A stretch of DNA of 9,217 nucleotides from Nitrospinota bacterium (lineage in GTDB: Bacteria > JADFOP01 > DATKYB01). The DNA lies in assembly GCA_035528715.1 (NCBI GenBank), contig DATKYB010000082.1, positions 1 to 9,217 on the forward strand. Reading direction: 5' to 3'. Shown here in pieces: positions 1-7,281 of this stretch (position 1 is its first letter; each line of letters starts with the position of its first letter). The translations under genes were made by a program, and so were the position numbers. The notes under the pieces are model-generated. The model ran no database searches. It saw nothing but the letters and a program-made list of their open reading frames with translations, and had not been told where the DNA came from.

Positions 1-221
<221 letters not shown>

Positions 222-239
222 TTATGATTGTAAAAAATT

Positions 240-268
240 ATGTTACAAATCATTTCTTGATAAGTCAA
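240..268 (-). promoter_or_regulatory. Sigma70-type promoter of gap
   Basis: On the minus strand, TTGACT (bases 268-263) and TAACAT (245-240) are separated by exactly 17 bases. That is 5/6 and 4/6 matches to the -35 and -10 consensus. Transcription would start near 233, leaving about 30 bases of leader that contain the AGGAGGT site. This suggests gap is expressed strongly and independently of comF. Confidence 0.66.
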
Positions 269-392
269 TAACTTTTTCTTTGGGCGTTCTTTTATAAAAA
301 TAATAAATCATTATTCATTAAAGACAAGATTTTGGAAAAATATTGTATATTGGTGCTAAAATTTAATTCATTTTAACTTTTTTGAATCAATT

Positions 393-1124
393 TCAACATG
401 TCATGGATAAGACAAAGACATCTACCTTTCTCGCCCCTTCCTTTTTAAGGATTCTCGAACATTCATTTACTGTTGCACCTGTAGTAAAGACGTCGTCTAT
501 TAATAAAATATTTTTATCTTTAATCTTTTCCTTTCCTATAACCCTAAAGGCATCCCTTACATTTTTAAATCTCTCATTGACTTTGAGTTCTAATTGAGGT
601 TTTGTATGTCTGTATCTGGTAAGATTATCTGCTAAAACTGGAACTCCAATTTGTTTACCTATATTAATCCCTAAAAGCAAAGATTGGTCAAAACCCCTTA
701 CTCTTAATCTTTTTTTATGTAGAGGCACGGGGATAATAGTATCAAAATCGATTCTTTCAAATCTATTATTCAGATTAGCAATCATTATCTCTGATAATAA
801 CTTTCCCAAGGCCCTTTTTTTCTGAAATTTATAGATATGAATAAGTTCTTTTAAGATACCGCTATAGACCCCAGCGGCCCTAGCAGAATTAAAATGAAAT
901 CTTTTTTCTCTACATTGAAAACATAAATGTTCTGGACTATATGCCAATGTTTCCTTGGAAATAAATGGCCTGCCACAAACTTTGCAGTAAGGATATTGGA
1001 CAATCTCGATTTTGTTAAAGCAATCATCACATATAAAATCCTTTTGCGAATCTCTTAAGATGGAAAAACATACGACACATTCCCGCGGAAGAATAAAATC
1101 AAGAATATTTTTGATGAGATTCAT
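393..1124 (-). CDS. comF: ComF family amidophosphoribosyltransferase-like protein
   Basis: ComF proteins are cytosolic DNA-uptake and recombination accessory proteins. They combine an N-terminal zinc-binding part with a type I phosphoribosyltransferase fold, and the family is also widespread in bacteria not known to be competent. The 243-residue product has four CxxC pairs (C16/C19, C32/C35, C47/C50, C68/C71), matching the double zinc finger. The signature PVPLHKKRLRVRGFDQS is at about 133-149, and the PRPP-binding loop LLIDDVFTTGAT is at 207-218, close to the C-terminus as usual. Length is normal (about 220-250). The ATG is preceded by AAAGGA (plus-strand 1133-1138) at good spacing. It lies 127 bases downstream of the dehydrogenase on the same strand, so co-transcription is possible but not shown. 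No DNA-uptake genes are in view, so a competence role is only family knowledge. Confidence 0.92.
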   Translation of the reverse strand: MNLIKNILDFILPRECVVCFSILRDSQKDFICDDCFNKIEIVQYPYCKVCGRPFISKETLAYSPEHLCFQCREKRFHFNSARAAGVYSGILKELIHIYKFQKKRALGKLLSEIMIANLNNRFERIDFDTIIPVPLHKKRLRVRGFDQSLLLGINIGKQIGVPVLADNLTRYRHTKPQLELKVNERFKNVRDAFRVIGKEKIKDKNILLIDDVFTTGATVNECSRILKKEGARKVDVFVLSMTC

Positions 1125-1251
1125 TTTTTTAATCCTTTAACAGTCAGAATATGGAGGAAAAGAGAAGCCATTGCTTATGTTTTATAATGTCGGAGGACAG
1201 AGAAACACATAATAGTTTACAATTTTTCCTTTGGTCTTCCTCCCTTTATTT

Positions 1252-1962
1252 CTACCACGGCATATGATTGCCCTGATAGTTAAAGAAGCTGCCTGAATCG
1301 GACGGTTTTAACTTAGAGATTACCGTCATCATTCCTCTAACTGATTCGTCTGCTGATATGGGGGCTTCAGGGCCACCCATATCAGTTTTTACCCAACCAG
1401 GATGCATGACCACAGAACAAATGCGCTGTTCTCTGAGTTCATGTGCGAGACTACGGTTCATCATGTTAAGAGCAGCCTTTGATACCCGATAAGCGTAATC
1501 ACCACCGCTTTTGTTGTCATCGATGGATCCCATCAAAGAGGTAATGTGAATAATCTTTTTTTCTTTGCCCCTTTCTAGTAATGGAAGAAAGCCTCGAGTT
1601 ACGCGGATAGGACCAAGAACATTAACATCAAAGGTTTCCTTTACGATTTCAAGATTCAGATTCTTGACCGAATCCTGGGGTTTACCACCAAAGATTCCGG
1701 AATTATTGATAAGGATATCTACAGAGCTCCACTTCTTTTGCACGGTATCCACTGCTTTTTGAATAGCAGTTTCATCGGTGACGTCAAAAGAGACAAGAAA
1801 GAGATGCTCTTCGTACATTTCTCTTAAACGCTTAAGTTCTATTGCTTTTTCAGGCTGTCTCGCCACAGCGACAATACGGTCACCCTTTTCTAAGAAAGAT
1901 TTGACAAATCCAAGGCCAATACCGCGATTGGCTCCGGTTATGACTATGATTCTTTCAGACAT
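1252..1962 (-). CDS. Short-chain dehydrogenase/reductase, C-factor-like SDR
   Basis: A classical NAD(P)-dependent oxidoreductase of 236 residues, predicted cytosolic. The cofactor motif TGANRGIG is at 9-16, the adenine-ring Asp in DVTD at 60, NNSG (for NNAG) at 86-89, and the structural Asn in DVNVLG at 114. The catalytic set is S142 plus Y158-x3-K162 (YRVSK), with HPGWVKTDMGG at 187-197. All active-site residues are present, so it should be active. The short length, the MGSIDDN segment after the catalytic Ser and the PGWVKTDMGG block resemble the C-factor/sniffer branch of SDRs, whose substrates are mostly unknown. The start is fixed by GGGGGAGAGG just upstream of the ATG (plus-strand 1965-1974). 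A candidate promoter is at 2066-2093. It is transcribed divergently from the DUF362 cluster. The substrate cannot be deduced. Confidence 0.9.
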   Translation of the reverse strand: MSERIIVITGANRGIGLGFVKSFLEKGDRIVAVARQPEKAIELKRLREMYEEHLFLVSFDVTDETAIQKAVDTVQKKWSSVDILINNSGIFGGKPQDSVKNLNLEIVKETFDVNVLGPIRVTRGFLPLLERGKEKKIIHITSLMGSIDDNKSGGDYAYRVSKAALNMMNRSLAHELREQRICSVVMHPGWVKTDMGGPEAPISADESVRGMMTVISKLKPSDSGSFFNYQGNHMPW

Positions 1963-2065
1963 TTCCTCTCCCCCTTTTTATAAGGATGGTCTTGATCTTC
2001 AAAAATTAACTTATATTCATAAATAAATATAATTTTTTTAAGAATACGATTAAATTGATTTTGTT

Positions 2066-2093
2066 ATTATATGGAAAAAAAACATAGAAGCAA
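2066..2093 (-). promoter_or_regulatory. Candidate promoter for the short-chain dehydrogenase
   Basis: On the minus strand a perfect TATAAT (2071-2066) lies 16 bases after a weak TTGCTT (2093-2088, 3/6). This would give a leader of about 95 bases to the ATG at 1962. The spacer 1963-2282 is otherwise very AT-rich and holds no gene. Other AT-rich -10-like words exist closer to the gene, so this is one of several possibilities. Confidence 0.38.
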
Positions 2094-2163
2094 GCAAACT
2101 CTCATTATGCAAATATAGCTTTTCAGTTAAGCCGTGACAATACATATCAATATTATTCTACTA

Positions 2164-2191
2164 TTGACTTTAAGACTTATTTCTGTAAATT
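2164..2191 (+). promoter_or_regulatory. Candidate promoter of the DUF362 operon
   Basis: TTGACT (2164-2169) is followed after 16 bases by TAAATT (2186-2191), 5/6 and 4/6 to consensus. The start would be near 2198 with a leader of about 85 bases. The -35 overlaps an inverted repeat, TCAATA (2147-2152) / TATTGA (2162-2167), that could be an operator half-site pair. Confidence 0.48.
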
Positions 2192-2270
2192 AACCGTATT
2201 AATAAAGTGAATCCCGAAAAATAAGGCTTTAGCATAATCAAAGAAAATTTTATATGAAGAATTCGTGAAT

Positions 2271-2276
2271 AGGAGA
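2271..2276 (+). promoter_or_regulatory. Ribosome binding site fixing the DUF362 start
   Basis: AGGAGA lies 6 bases before the ATG at 2283. An in-frame GTG at 2265 would put this Shine-Dalgarno sequence inside the coding region and has no good site of its own. The ATG is therefore the better start. Confidence 0.7.
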
Positions 2277-2282
2277 AGATTA

Positions 2283-3389
2283 ATGAGAAGCAAGGTCTAT
2301 TTCGCAAACTTAAAATGCGATTATGACCATAATCTTCTGGACAAGACATCCCTTCTCTATAAAAAGGCTGACTTTGGAAGTCTTATAAAAGAGATGGATT
2401 TTGTTGCAATAAAGCTCCACTTTGGAGAAGAGGGGAACATGACTTTTTTACAGCCCTCTTTTATAAGAAGGATTGTTGAAGAGGTAAAGAATTGCGGGGG
2501 TAACCCCTTCTTAACAGACACGAACACTCTATACAGTGGGGAGAGAAGAAATGCGATTGACCATTCTGTTCTTGCTGCAAAGCACGGCTTCGGTCTCTTT
2601 AGTACTCATGCCCCTATTATTATAGCCGATGGGCTGAGGGGACTGGACTATATTAAAGAAAATATTGATGGTAAATATTATAGAGAGGTTAATATTGCCA
2701 GCGGAATTTATCATTCTGATGCAATGATTGTTGTTTCCCATTTTACAGGGCACGAACTCTTTGGATTTGGAGGTGCCATTAAGAATTTGGGAATGGGATG
2801 CAGTAGCCCCAGTGGGAAACAGATGATACACTCAGACGTTCTGCCCAAAGTCAAGGCAAAGAAATGTATAGCGTGTGGAATGTGTATCAAGTGGTGTCCA
2901 GTTGATGCTATTTCCTGGTCTGATAAAAACAAAGCAAAAATTGATAAAAAGATATGTATTGGCTGTAGTGAGTGTGTGGTTGTGTGTAAATACAAGGCAA
3001 TAGGTATTAATTGGAAAACGGATGAGTCCACTGCTCAAGAGAAAACCGTTGAGTATGCCTTAGGTGCCGTTAAGAATAAGAGAGATAAATGCGGCTACTT
3101 TAATTTTCTTATTAATATAACTCCTGATTGTGATTGCGTTGACTTTAATGATCTTCCTATTGTTCCTGATATCGGTATGCTGGCATCAAAAGATCCAGTA
3201 GCCATTGATCAAGCATCAGTAGATATGGTGAATCATACTACAGGCATTTCGAGTTCTCGTTTAAAAGATAATATTCACTCTAAAGACAAATTCTATGACG
3301 TGACTGAGATGAAAAGCGATTCTATCCTAAGCTATGGGGAGAAGATGGGTCTAGGTTCAAGAAATTATGAGATTATCGAGGTCGGTTGA
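2283..3389 (+). CDS. DUF362 domain protein with two [4Fe-4S] clusters
   Basis: A 368-residue cytosolic iron-sulfur protein of the DUF362 family, whose biochemical role is unestablished. An N-terminal DUF362 half (about 1-185) carries KLHFGEEGN near 44 and the conserved HFTGHELFGFGGAIKNLGMG at 153-172. A bacterial ferredoxin-type insert follows, with two binding motifs: C195-x2-C198-x2-C201-x3-C205-P and C225-x2-C228-x2-C231-x3-C235. The DUF362 fold then resumes to the end. In the last third, C283 and C285 form a CDC pair that might bind metal. There is no signal peptide or membrane segment. The two complete cluster motifs imply electron transfer. Start chosen at ATG 2283 because of AGGAGA 6 bases upstream; a GTG 18 bases earlier is the alternative. 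It heads a three-gene cluster, 32 bases before the nucleoside phosphorylase-like gene. The family is sure and the function unknown. Confidence 0.9.
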   Translation: MRSKVYFANLKCDYDHNLLDKTSLLYKKADFGSLIKEMDFVAIKLHFGEEGNMTFLQPSFIRRIVEEVKNCGGNPFLTDTNTLYSGERRNAIDHSVLAAKHGFGLFSTHAPIIIADGLRGLDYIKENIDGKYYREVNIASGIYHSDAMIVVSHFTGHELFGFGGAIKNLGMGCSSPSGKQMIHSDVLPKVKAKKCIACGMCIKWCPVDAISWSDKNKAKIDKKICIGCSECVVVCKYKAIGINWKTDESTAQEKTVEYALGAVKNKRDKCGYFNFLINITPDCDCVDFNDLPIVPDIGMLASKDPVAIDQASVDMVNHTTGISSSRLKDNIHSKDKFYDVTEMKSDSILSYGEKMGLGSRNYEIIEVG

Positions 3390-3421
3390 TTAAAAAATTT
3401 AAACTAAATTAAGAAATTTTC

Positions 3422-4168
3422 TTGAAAGAGAAAGATTTTAAAAACAAAAGTATCGTTTTTCCAAAAAGGCAAAGAGGAGACCCTGTCCTTTCTCAAGATG
3501 CTTTATTCATTCCTTCACAGTGGGAATTTAAACTGGCAATAGATAATTTTGGACTGAAGAACTTCAAGACATCTCGTTTAGATTTTTCGTCTCTATACTT
3601 TCTTTCCTCCAGAAATAAAAGAATCGCCATAGTTGGTCCTGCTATCGGTGCACCAGCAGCGGTCTTGATTTTGGAAAAACTGATTGTCCTTGGGGTAAGA
3701 AATGTGTTTGTTCTAGGAAGCTGCGGTTCGCTTCAAGATGACATAAAGATTGGGGATATCATTATCCCAGAAGAAGCGATCAGAGAAGAAGGCACATCTT
3801 TTCATTATATCAATCGTGATTTTGTTCCCAGGGCCAGTGGAAAAATGGTCGGTCTGATATCAAAGATATGTCTTAGACAGGGACTGGATCATAAGATTGG
3901 AAAGATATGGACTACGGATGCTCCTTATAGGGAGACAATCAAAAAGGTAGAAAAATATAAAAAACAAAATATCCTTGGGGTAGATATGGAACTATCTGCT
4001 CTCTTTACTGTTGCCTTCTCAAAAAAGATAAGTTTGGGAGCCCTTTTGATCGTTTCTGATGAACTCTCCTCTCTTAAATGGAAAAGGGAATTTCACTCAA
4101 AAAAATTCAAAACATCTTTTAGAGATGGATGTAAGATTGTATTAGAGGCCATCGAGAGATTCTCTTAA
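3422..4168 (+). CDS. Nucleoside phosphorylase-fold protein (NP-I / PNP_UDP family)
   Basis: The NP-I family splits the glycosidic bond of nucleosides, by phosphorolysis (phosphorylases) or hydrolysis (nucleosidases), in the cytosol. This 248-residue protein has GPAIGAPAA (72-80), GSCGSLQDDIKIGDIIIP (99-116), AIREEGTSFHY (119-129), the ribose-binding VDMELSAL (187-194, E190) and VSDE (211-214). D213 is at the position of the purine-protonating Asp of E. coli PNP. Position 97, where E. coli DeoD and Udp have a phosphate-contacting Arg, is Val here, and the GDPxR motif near the N-terminus reads GDPVL. It may therefore be a hydrolase or use an unusual acceptor (inference). The start is TTG at 3422, since the frame is closed by TAA at 3410 and no ATG or GTG occurs early. 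The Shine-Dalgarno is weak (AAGAAA), so translation may be coupled to the gene 32 bases upstream. Substrate unknown. Confidence 0.82.
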   Translation: MKEKDFKNKSIVFPKRQRGDPVLSQDALFIPSQWEFKLAIDNFGLKNFKTSRLDFSSLYFLSSRNKRIAIVGPAIGAPAAVLILEKLIVLGVRNVFVLGSCGSLQDDIKIGDIIIPEEAIREEGTSFHYINRDFVPRASGKMVGLISKICLRQGLDHKIGKIWTTDAPYRETIKKVEKYKKQNILGVDMELSALFTVAFSKKISLGALLIVSDELSSLKWKREFHSKKFKTSFRDGCKIVLEAIERFS

Positions 4169-4201
4169 TCTTGTTGCAGTCCTTGTCCATCTTTAAATAT
4201 A

Positions 4202-4206
4202 AAGGA
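4202..4206 (+). promoter_or_regulatory. Ribosome binding site favouring a TTG start for the GT-B gene
   Basis: AAGGA lies 8 bases before TTG 4215, but it overlaps the in-frame ATG at 4206 and so cannot serve it. The TTG start gives MKKILFYISGHGFGH at the N-terminus. The ATG would add three residues (MKC). Confidence 0.5.
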
Positions 4207-4214
4207 TGAAATGC

Positions 4215-5309
4215 TTGAAAAAGATACTTTTCTATATTAGTGGACATGGATTCGGTCACACTTTGAGAATGATAGAGGTAATGAAACAGCTCTATCTATC
4301 CAGAGACAAGATATCCTGCATTGTAAAAACCACGTCGCCAAAATGGTTATTTGACTTAAGCCTCAATGATCCCTTTGATTATTTTTCATTCAAAGGCGAC
4401 ATAGGAGTCATCCAAAGGGATAGTCTTAATCTCGATAAATTAAAAACATTAAGAGAGTATGCTGAGCTCTTAAAGATAAAAGAGATTCTTGTAAAAGATG
4501 AGACTCAATATGCAGAGAGAAATAAAGTATCTGTTATTGTTGGAGATATTCCACCGATTGCCTTTGATATTTCACAAAGGATAAATATCCCTGGGATTGC
4601 CATTGGAAATTTCTCTTGGGATTGGATATACAAGGATTATGTGAGGGAATTTCCTCAGTATCAATTTCTCATTGAAGAGATAAAAAACTCCTATTCCAAA
4701 GCAGATTTGCTTTTGCGTCTTCCCTTTTATGGCGATATGTCTATCTTTTCCCGAAAAGAAGACATCTCCCTTATTATAAGAGATTCAGATCTTTCTAAAG
4801 ATGAGATTATAAAAAGACTTGGATTAGAGAAATATTTTTCATTAAAGAAAAAAGTGGTTCTTCTCTCTTTCGGTGGCTTTTATAATGCCCGGATTGATTT
4901 TAACGCTCTAAATAAGCTTAAGGATTATTTCTTTTTATCATTTTCAAAAATTCCTCTTAAAAATCCTGAAAATATAAAGGTCCTGCCCCCAAGATTTATT
5001 GACCACCATCATCTATTAAAGGTTTGTGACATTGTAATCAGCAAACCGGGATACGGAATCGTCGCAGAATGTATTGCCAATAAAAAACCCCTCCTCTATA
5101 CCTCAAGGGGTGATTTTGCTGAATATCCTATTTTAACAAAAGGAATGAAGAGATATATTCCTAGCCTCTTTATCCCACGAAAAGATTTTCACTCAGGGGA
5201 ATGGGGCTCTTACCTTAATGATATTCTTTTGAGTCAAAAAAAGAAAAGAGAAGAAATGAAGTGTAGCGGTGCAAAGGAAGCTGCTAAAAAAATCTTAAAA
5301 TTTCTCTGA
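4215..5309 (+). CDS. GT-B fold glycosyltransferase-like protein with KPGYG motif
   Basis: A probable cytosolic, nucleotide-sugar-dependent transferase related to the MurG/UGT-type GT-B fold and to the glycosyltransferase-like N-terminal part of L-arabinokinases. Counting from the TTG at 4215 (364 residues), the N-terminal Rossmann half opens with SGHGFGH (9-15), the usual acceptor-side glycine loop. GDIPPIAFD (110-118) and NFSWDWIY (132-139) follow. The C-terminal half has LLSFGGF (216-222), and the donor-binding block SKPGYGIVAE (276-285) sits in the position of the MurG/UGT nucleotide site. There is no signal peptide or membrane helix, and no GHMP kinase domain is attached. The start is discussed under the ribosome binding site; ATG 4206 is the alternative. 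It is last in the cluster, close behind the nucleoside phosphorylase-like gene, and no clear terminator follows it. Donor and acceptor are unknown. Confidence 0.75.
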   Translation: MKKILFYISGHGFGHTLRMIEVMKQLYLSRDKISCIVKTTSPKWLFDLSLNDPFDYFSFKGDIGVIQRDSLNLDKLKTLREYAELLKIKEILVKDETQYAERNKVSVIVGDIPPIAFDISQRINIPGIAIGNFSWDWIYKDYVREFPQYQFLIEEIKNSYSKADLLLRLPFYGDMSIFSRKEDISLIIRDSDLSKDEIIKRLGLEKYFSLKKKVVLLSFGGFYNARIDFNALNKLKDYFFLSFSKIPLKNPENIKVLPPRFIDHHHLLKVCDIVISKPGYGIVAECIANKKPLLYTSRGDFAEYPILTKGMKRYIPSLFIPRKDFHSGEWGSYLNDILLSQKKKREEMKCSGAKEAAKKILKFL

Positions 5310-5407
5310 AACAGGAAATAGTCATAAAGAAGTTTTCAAGAAGAGAAGAGGGGTTCAAGGAGTCAGAGGAGGGAGGATATCCTATTTTAGATTCATTCAA
5401 TTTTTAA

Positions 5408-5444
5408 TTGACTTGAAAAACAATAAATGTTAATTTTTTCAAGT
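5408..5444 (+). promoter_or_regulatory. Promoter and overlapping palindrome upstream of the antiporter gene
   Basis: TTGACT (5408-5413) is a 5/6 match to -35. A weak -10 (TAATTT, 5431-5436) follows at 17 bases. A perfect 10-bp inverted repeat, ACTTGAAAAA (5411-5420) and TTTTTCAAGT (5435-5444) with 14 bases between, covers both boxes. This could be a repressor operator or an RNA hairpin. A further copy of one arm, CTTTTTCAAG, sits at 5528-5537 next to the ribosome binding site. The rest of the spacer 5310-5546 holds a purine-rich tract (about 5333-5376) and no gene. Confidence 0.45.
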
Positions 5445-5546
5445 TTTTGTTTTGAATCAATATTTAAGCTCTTCAATGAAGGCGGTGAGGAGTGAAAACG
5501 AAACTTTTTTTCAGGTAGATTAAAATACTTTTTCAAGGGGGCAGAG

Positions 5547-7085
5547 ATGAAGATACGTTTTCTCCTAGTGCTGTTTTTGGTTTTATCCTTATGTTTAATT
5601 TATGGACAGTCTATGGCGTCAGAATCAAAAGGGGATGAGGCCGGTGGTTCCCATGTTATTGCATCAGCACCTCATCAAGCCGAACAAGGAAAAGAGGCTG
5701 CGCATGGTGAAGCACAAAAACACGAAGGTACTGGTTTAGGGAAGGTTCTTCCTATATGGAGCGCTCTACCTTTTATCGGCATACTCCTCTCCATTGCCCT
5801 ATTTCCTCTTTTTGCACCAGAGTTCTGGCATCATCACTTTCCAAAGATATCAGCTGCTTGGGCTCTCATATTTGCCGTTCCCTTCGTCCTGGCTTACGGT
5901 GGGGATGCCATGTATGAGATACTCCATATCTATCTTATTGATTATTTCCCCTTTATAATCCTCCTCTGGGCTCTTTTTACGGTTGCTGGTGGGATTTTGT
6001 TAAGAGGAACCCGTGCAGGAACCCCTGTAGTCAATACAGGGTTCTTAGTTGTCGGGACAATCCTTGCATCATGGATGGGTACAACAGGTGCTGCAATGCT
6101 CTTAATCAGACCTGTAATCCGGTCAATTAAAAACAGGCAATATAAGGTTCATACCATCATATTTTTTACCTTCTTGGTTGCCAATATCGGGGGCTCACTC
6201 ACGCCTCTTGGTGACCCGCCCCTATTTCTTGGATTCATTCATGGGGTTCCATTCTTCTGGACATTCAACATTCTTCCCCACATGATTTTTGTAAGCTTCC
6301 TCGTCCTTACGGTCTATTTTATCATCGATACCATTCTCTTTAAAAAAGAGATGAAACAGGGAAATTCTTCTTTTGAGGCACAATTAAAGGAAGAAAAGCA
6401 ACCCTTAAGGCTCGTGGGTAGCTATAATTTCATCTTTCTCGCTGGGGTTGTCGGCGGAGTTTTGATGAGTGGTATGGTAAAACTGGGTTCGGTAAATATA
6501 TTGGGCATACACGTTGAAATTCAAAACATGCTGAGAGACGGAATTTTAATCTGTATGGGCCTTCTCTCTATGAAATTCACACCTTGGAAGCTTCGGGAAG
6601 AAAACGGCTTTACATGGTTTCCTATTATGGAGGTGGCCTATCTCTTTGCCGCTATATTTATGACGATCGTTCCCGCCCTTGCCATGCTGAAGGCTGGTTC
6701 AGAGGGTTCGCTTGCCTTTATCATTAATGCGGTTAAAGAGCCCTATCATTATTTCTGGTTTACAGGAATTCTCTCCAGCTTTCTAGATAATGCCCCAACG
6801 TATCTTACCTTTTTAAATACAGCCCTTGGTAATTTCTACGCCGGCATGCCTGAGCTTCAGGCTGTTCATGCCCTGATAGCCGATAATGCCGTATACCTTA
6901 AGGCTATCTCAGCAGGCGCTGTTTTCTTTGGGGCAAACACCTATATTGGGAATGCGCCAAATTTTATGGTAAAATCGATTGCCGAGGAAAATGGTGTCAA
7001 TATGCCAAGCTTCCTTGGATACATGCTCTATTCAGCAATTATCCTCTTCCCACTCTTTGTTCTGGTCACTCTGGTATTCTTTTAA
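5547..7085 (+). CDS. Sodium:proton antiporter-like transporter (IT superfamily, NhaD/CitMHS type)
   Basis: An inner-membrane ion or organic-anion transporter of 512 residues. Relatives of this kind are usually annotated as sodium:proton antiporters, but some IT-superfamily members carry citrate or other anions. A signal-peptide-like segment (about 1-24, ending SMASES) precedes a polar, His-rich stretch (about 25-65; H36, H43, H53, H59). Roughly 11-12 hydrophobic segments then run from 68 to 512. Key motifs are TTGAAMLLIRP (179-189), ANIGGSLTPLGDPPLF (212-227), SSFLDNAPTYLTFLN (410-424) and ANTYIGNAPNFMVKS (463-477). The two inverted re-entrant halves, each with a N/D-x-P core, are typical of the superfamily. 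The ATG has AAGGGGG 5 bases upstream. It is a single-gene unit with its own promoter and a strong terminator. Mechanism and substrate are inferred from family resemblance. Confidence 0.85.
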   Translation: MKIRFLLVLFLVLSLCLIYGQSMASESKGDEAGGSHVIASAPHQAEQGKEAAHGEAQKHEGTGLGKVLPIWSALPFIGILLSIALFPLFAPEFWHHHFPKISAAWALIFAVPFVLAYGGDAMYEILHIYLIDYFPFIILLWALFTVAGGILLRGTRAGTPVVNTGFLVVGTILASWMGTTGAAMLLIRPVIRSIKNRQYKVHTIIFFTFLVANIGGSLTPLGDPPLFLGFIHGVPFFWTFNILPHMIFVSFLVLTVYFIIDTILFKKEMKQGNSSFEAQLKEEKQPLRLVGSYNFIFLAGVVGGVLMSGMVKLGSVNILGIHVEIQNMLRDGILICMGLLSMKFTPWKLREENGFTWFPIMEVAYLFAAIFMTIVPALAMLKAGSEGSLAFIINAVKEPYHYFWFTGILSSFLDNAPTYLTFLNTALGNFYAGMPELQAVHALIADNAVYLKAISAGAVFFGANTYIGNAPNFMVKSIAEENGVNMPSFLGYMLYSAIILFPLFVLVTLVFF

Positions 7086-7108
7086 GACCAGCCTATTAGC
7101 TTAAAAAT

Positions 7109-7143
7109 GAGGGGCTAAGGTTTCTTAGCCCCTCTTGTTATTT
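7109..7143 (+). terminator. Intrinsic terminator after the antiporter gene
   Basis: A perfect 11-bp stem, GAGGGGCTAAG (7109-7119) with CTTAGCCCCTC (7124-7134) and a GTTT loop, is followed by the T-rich tail TTGTTATTT. It lies 23 bases past the stop codon. Confidence 0.9.
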
Positions 7144-7145
7144 CT

Positions 7146-7266
7146 GCACTTCAAATCCGCAAATACTTGTCATTTATGTAACTTTCTTGCTTGCCCAAGA
7201 AAGTTACATAAAAAGAGCTAAAATCAAGCCCTTATAAAAATTACCATTTTAGCACTTCAAATTCCG
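7146..7266. repeat. Direct repeats GCACTTCAAAT flanking a hairpin
   Basis: GCACTTCAAATCCG (7146-7159) recurs as GCACTTCAAATTCCG (7252-7266), identical over the first 11 bases. The 95 bases between the two 11-mers contain the 17-bp-stem hairpin at 7173-7212. The layout resembles a small inserted palindromic unit with duplicated flanks, though chance is not excluded. No gene lies here. Confidence 0.45.
7173..7212. repeat. Perfect 17-bp inverted repeat (hairpin copy 1)
   Basis: TTTATGTAACTTTCTTG (7173-7189) pairs perfectly with CAAGAAAGTTACATAAA (7196-7212) around the loop CTTGCC. The right arm is not followed by a clean T run and a terminator already lies upstream, so it looks like a palindromic intergenic repeat, not a terminator. 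A diverged relative is at 8941-8970, on the far side of the Fic gene. Confidence 0.85.
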
Positions 7267-7281
7267 TGACCTTCTGGCTGT

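Noticed and set aside
2529-3038. Three minus-strand open frames opposite the DUF362 gene
   Set aside because: Shadows of a well-supported gene with two complete ferredoxin motifs.
5368-5377. AGGATATCCT palindrome after the GT-B gene as a terminator
   Set aside because: The palindrome is self-complementary with no room for a loop, and there is no T run. It is too weak to call.
7173-7212. Hairpin copy 1 as a transcription terminator
   Set aside because: A much better terminator already lies at 7109-7143, and the hairpin has relatives elsewhere in the window, which favours a repeat.
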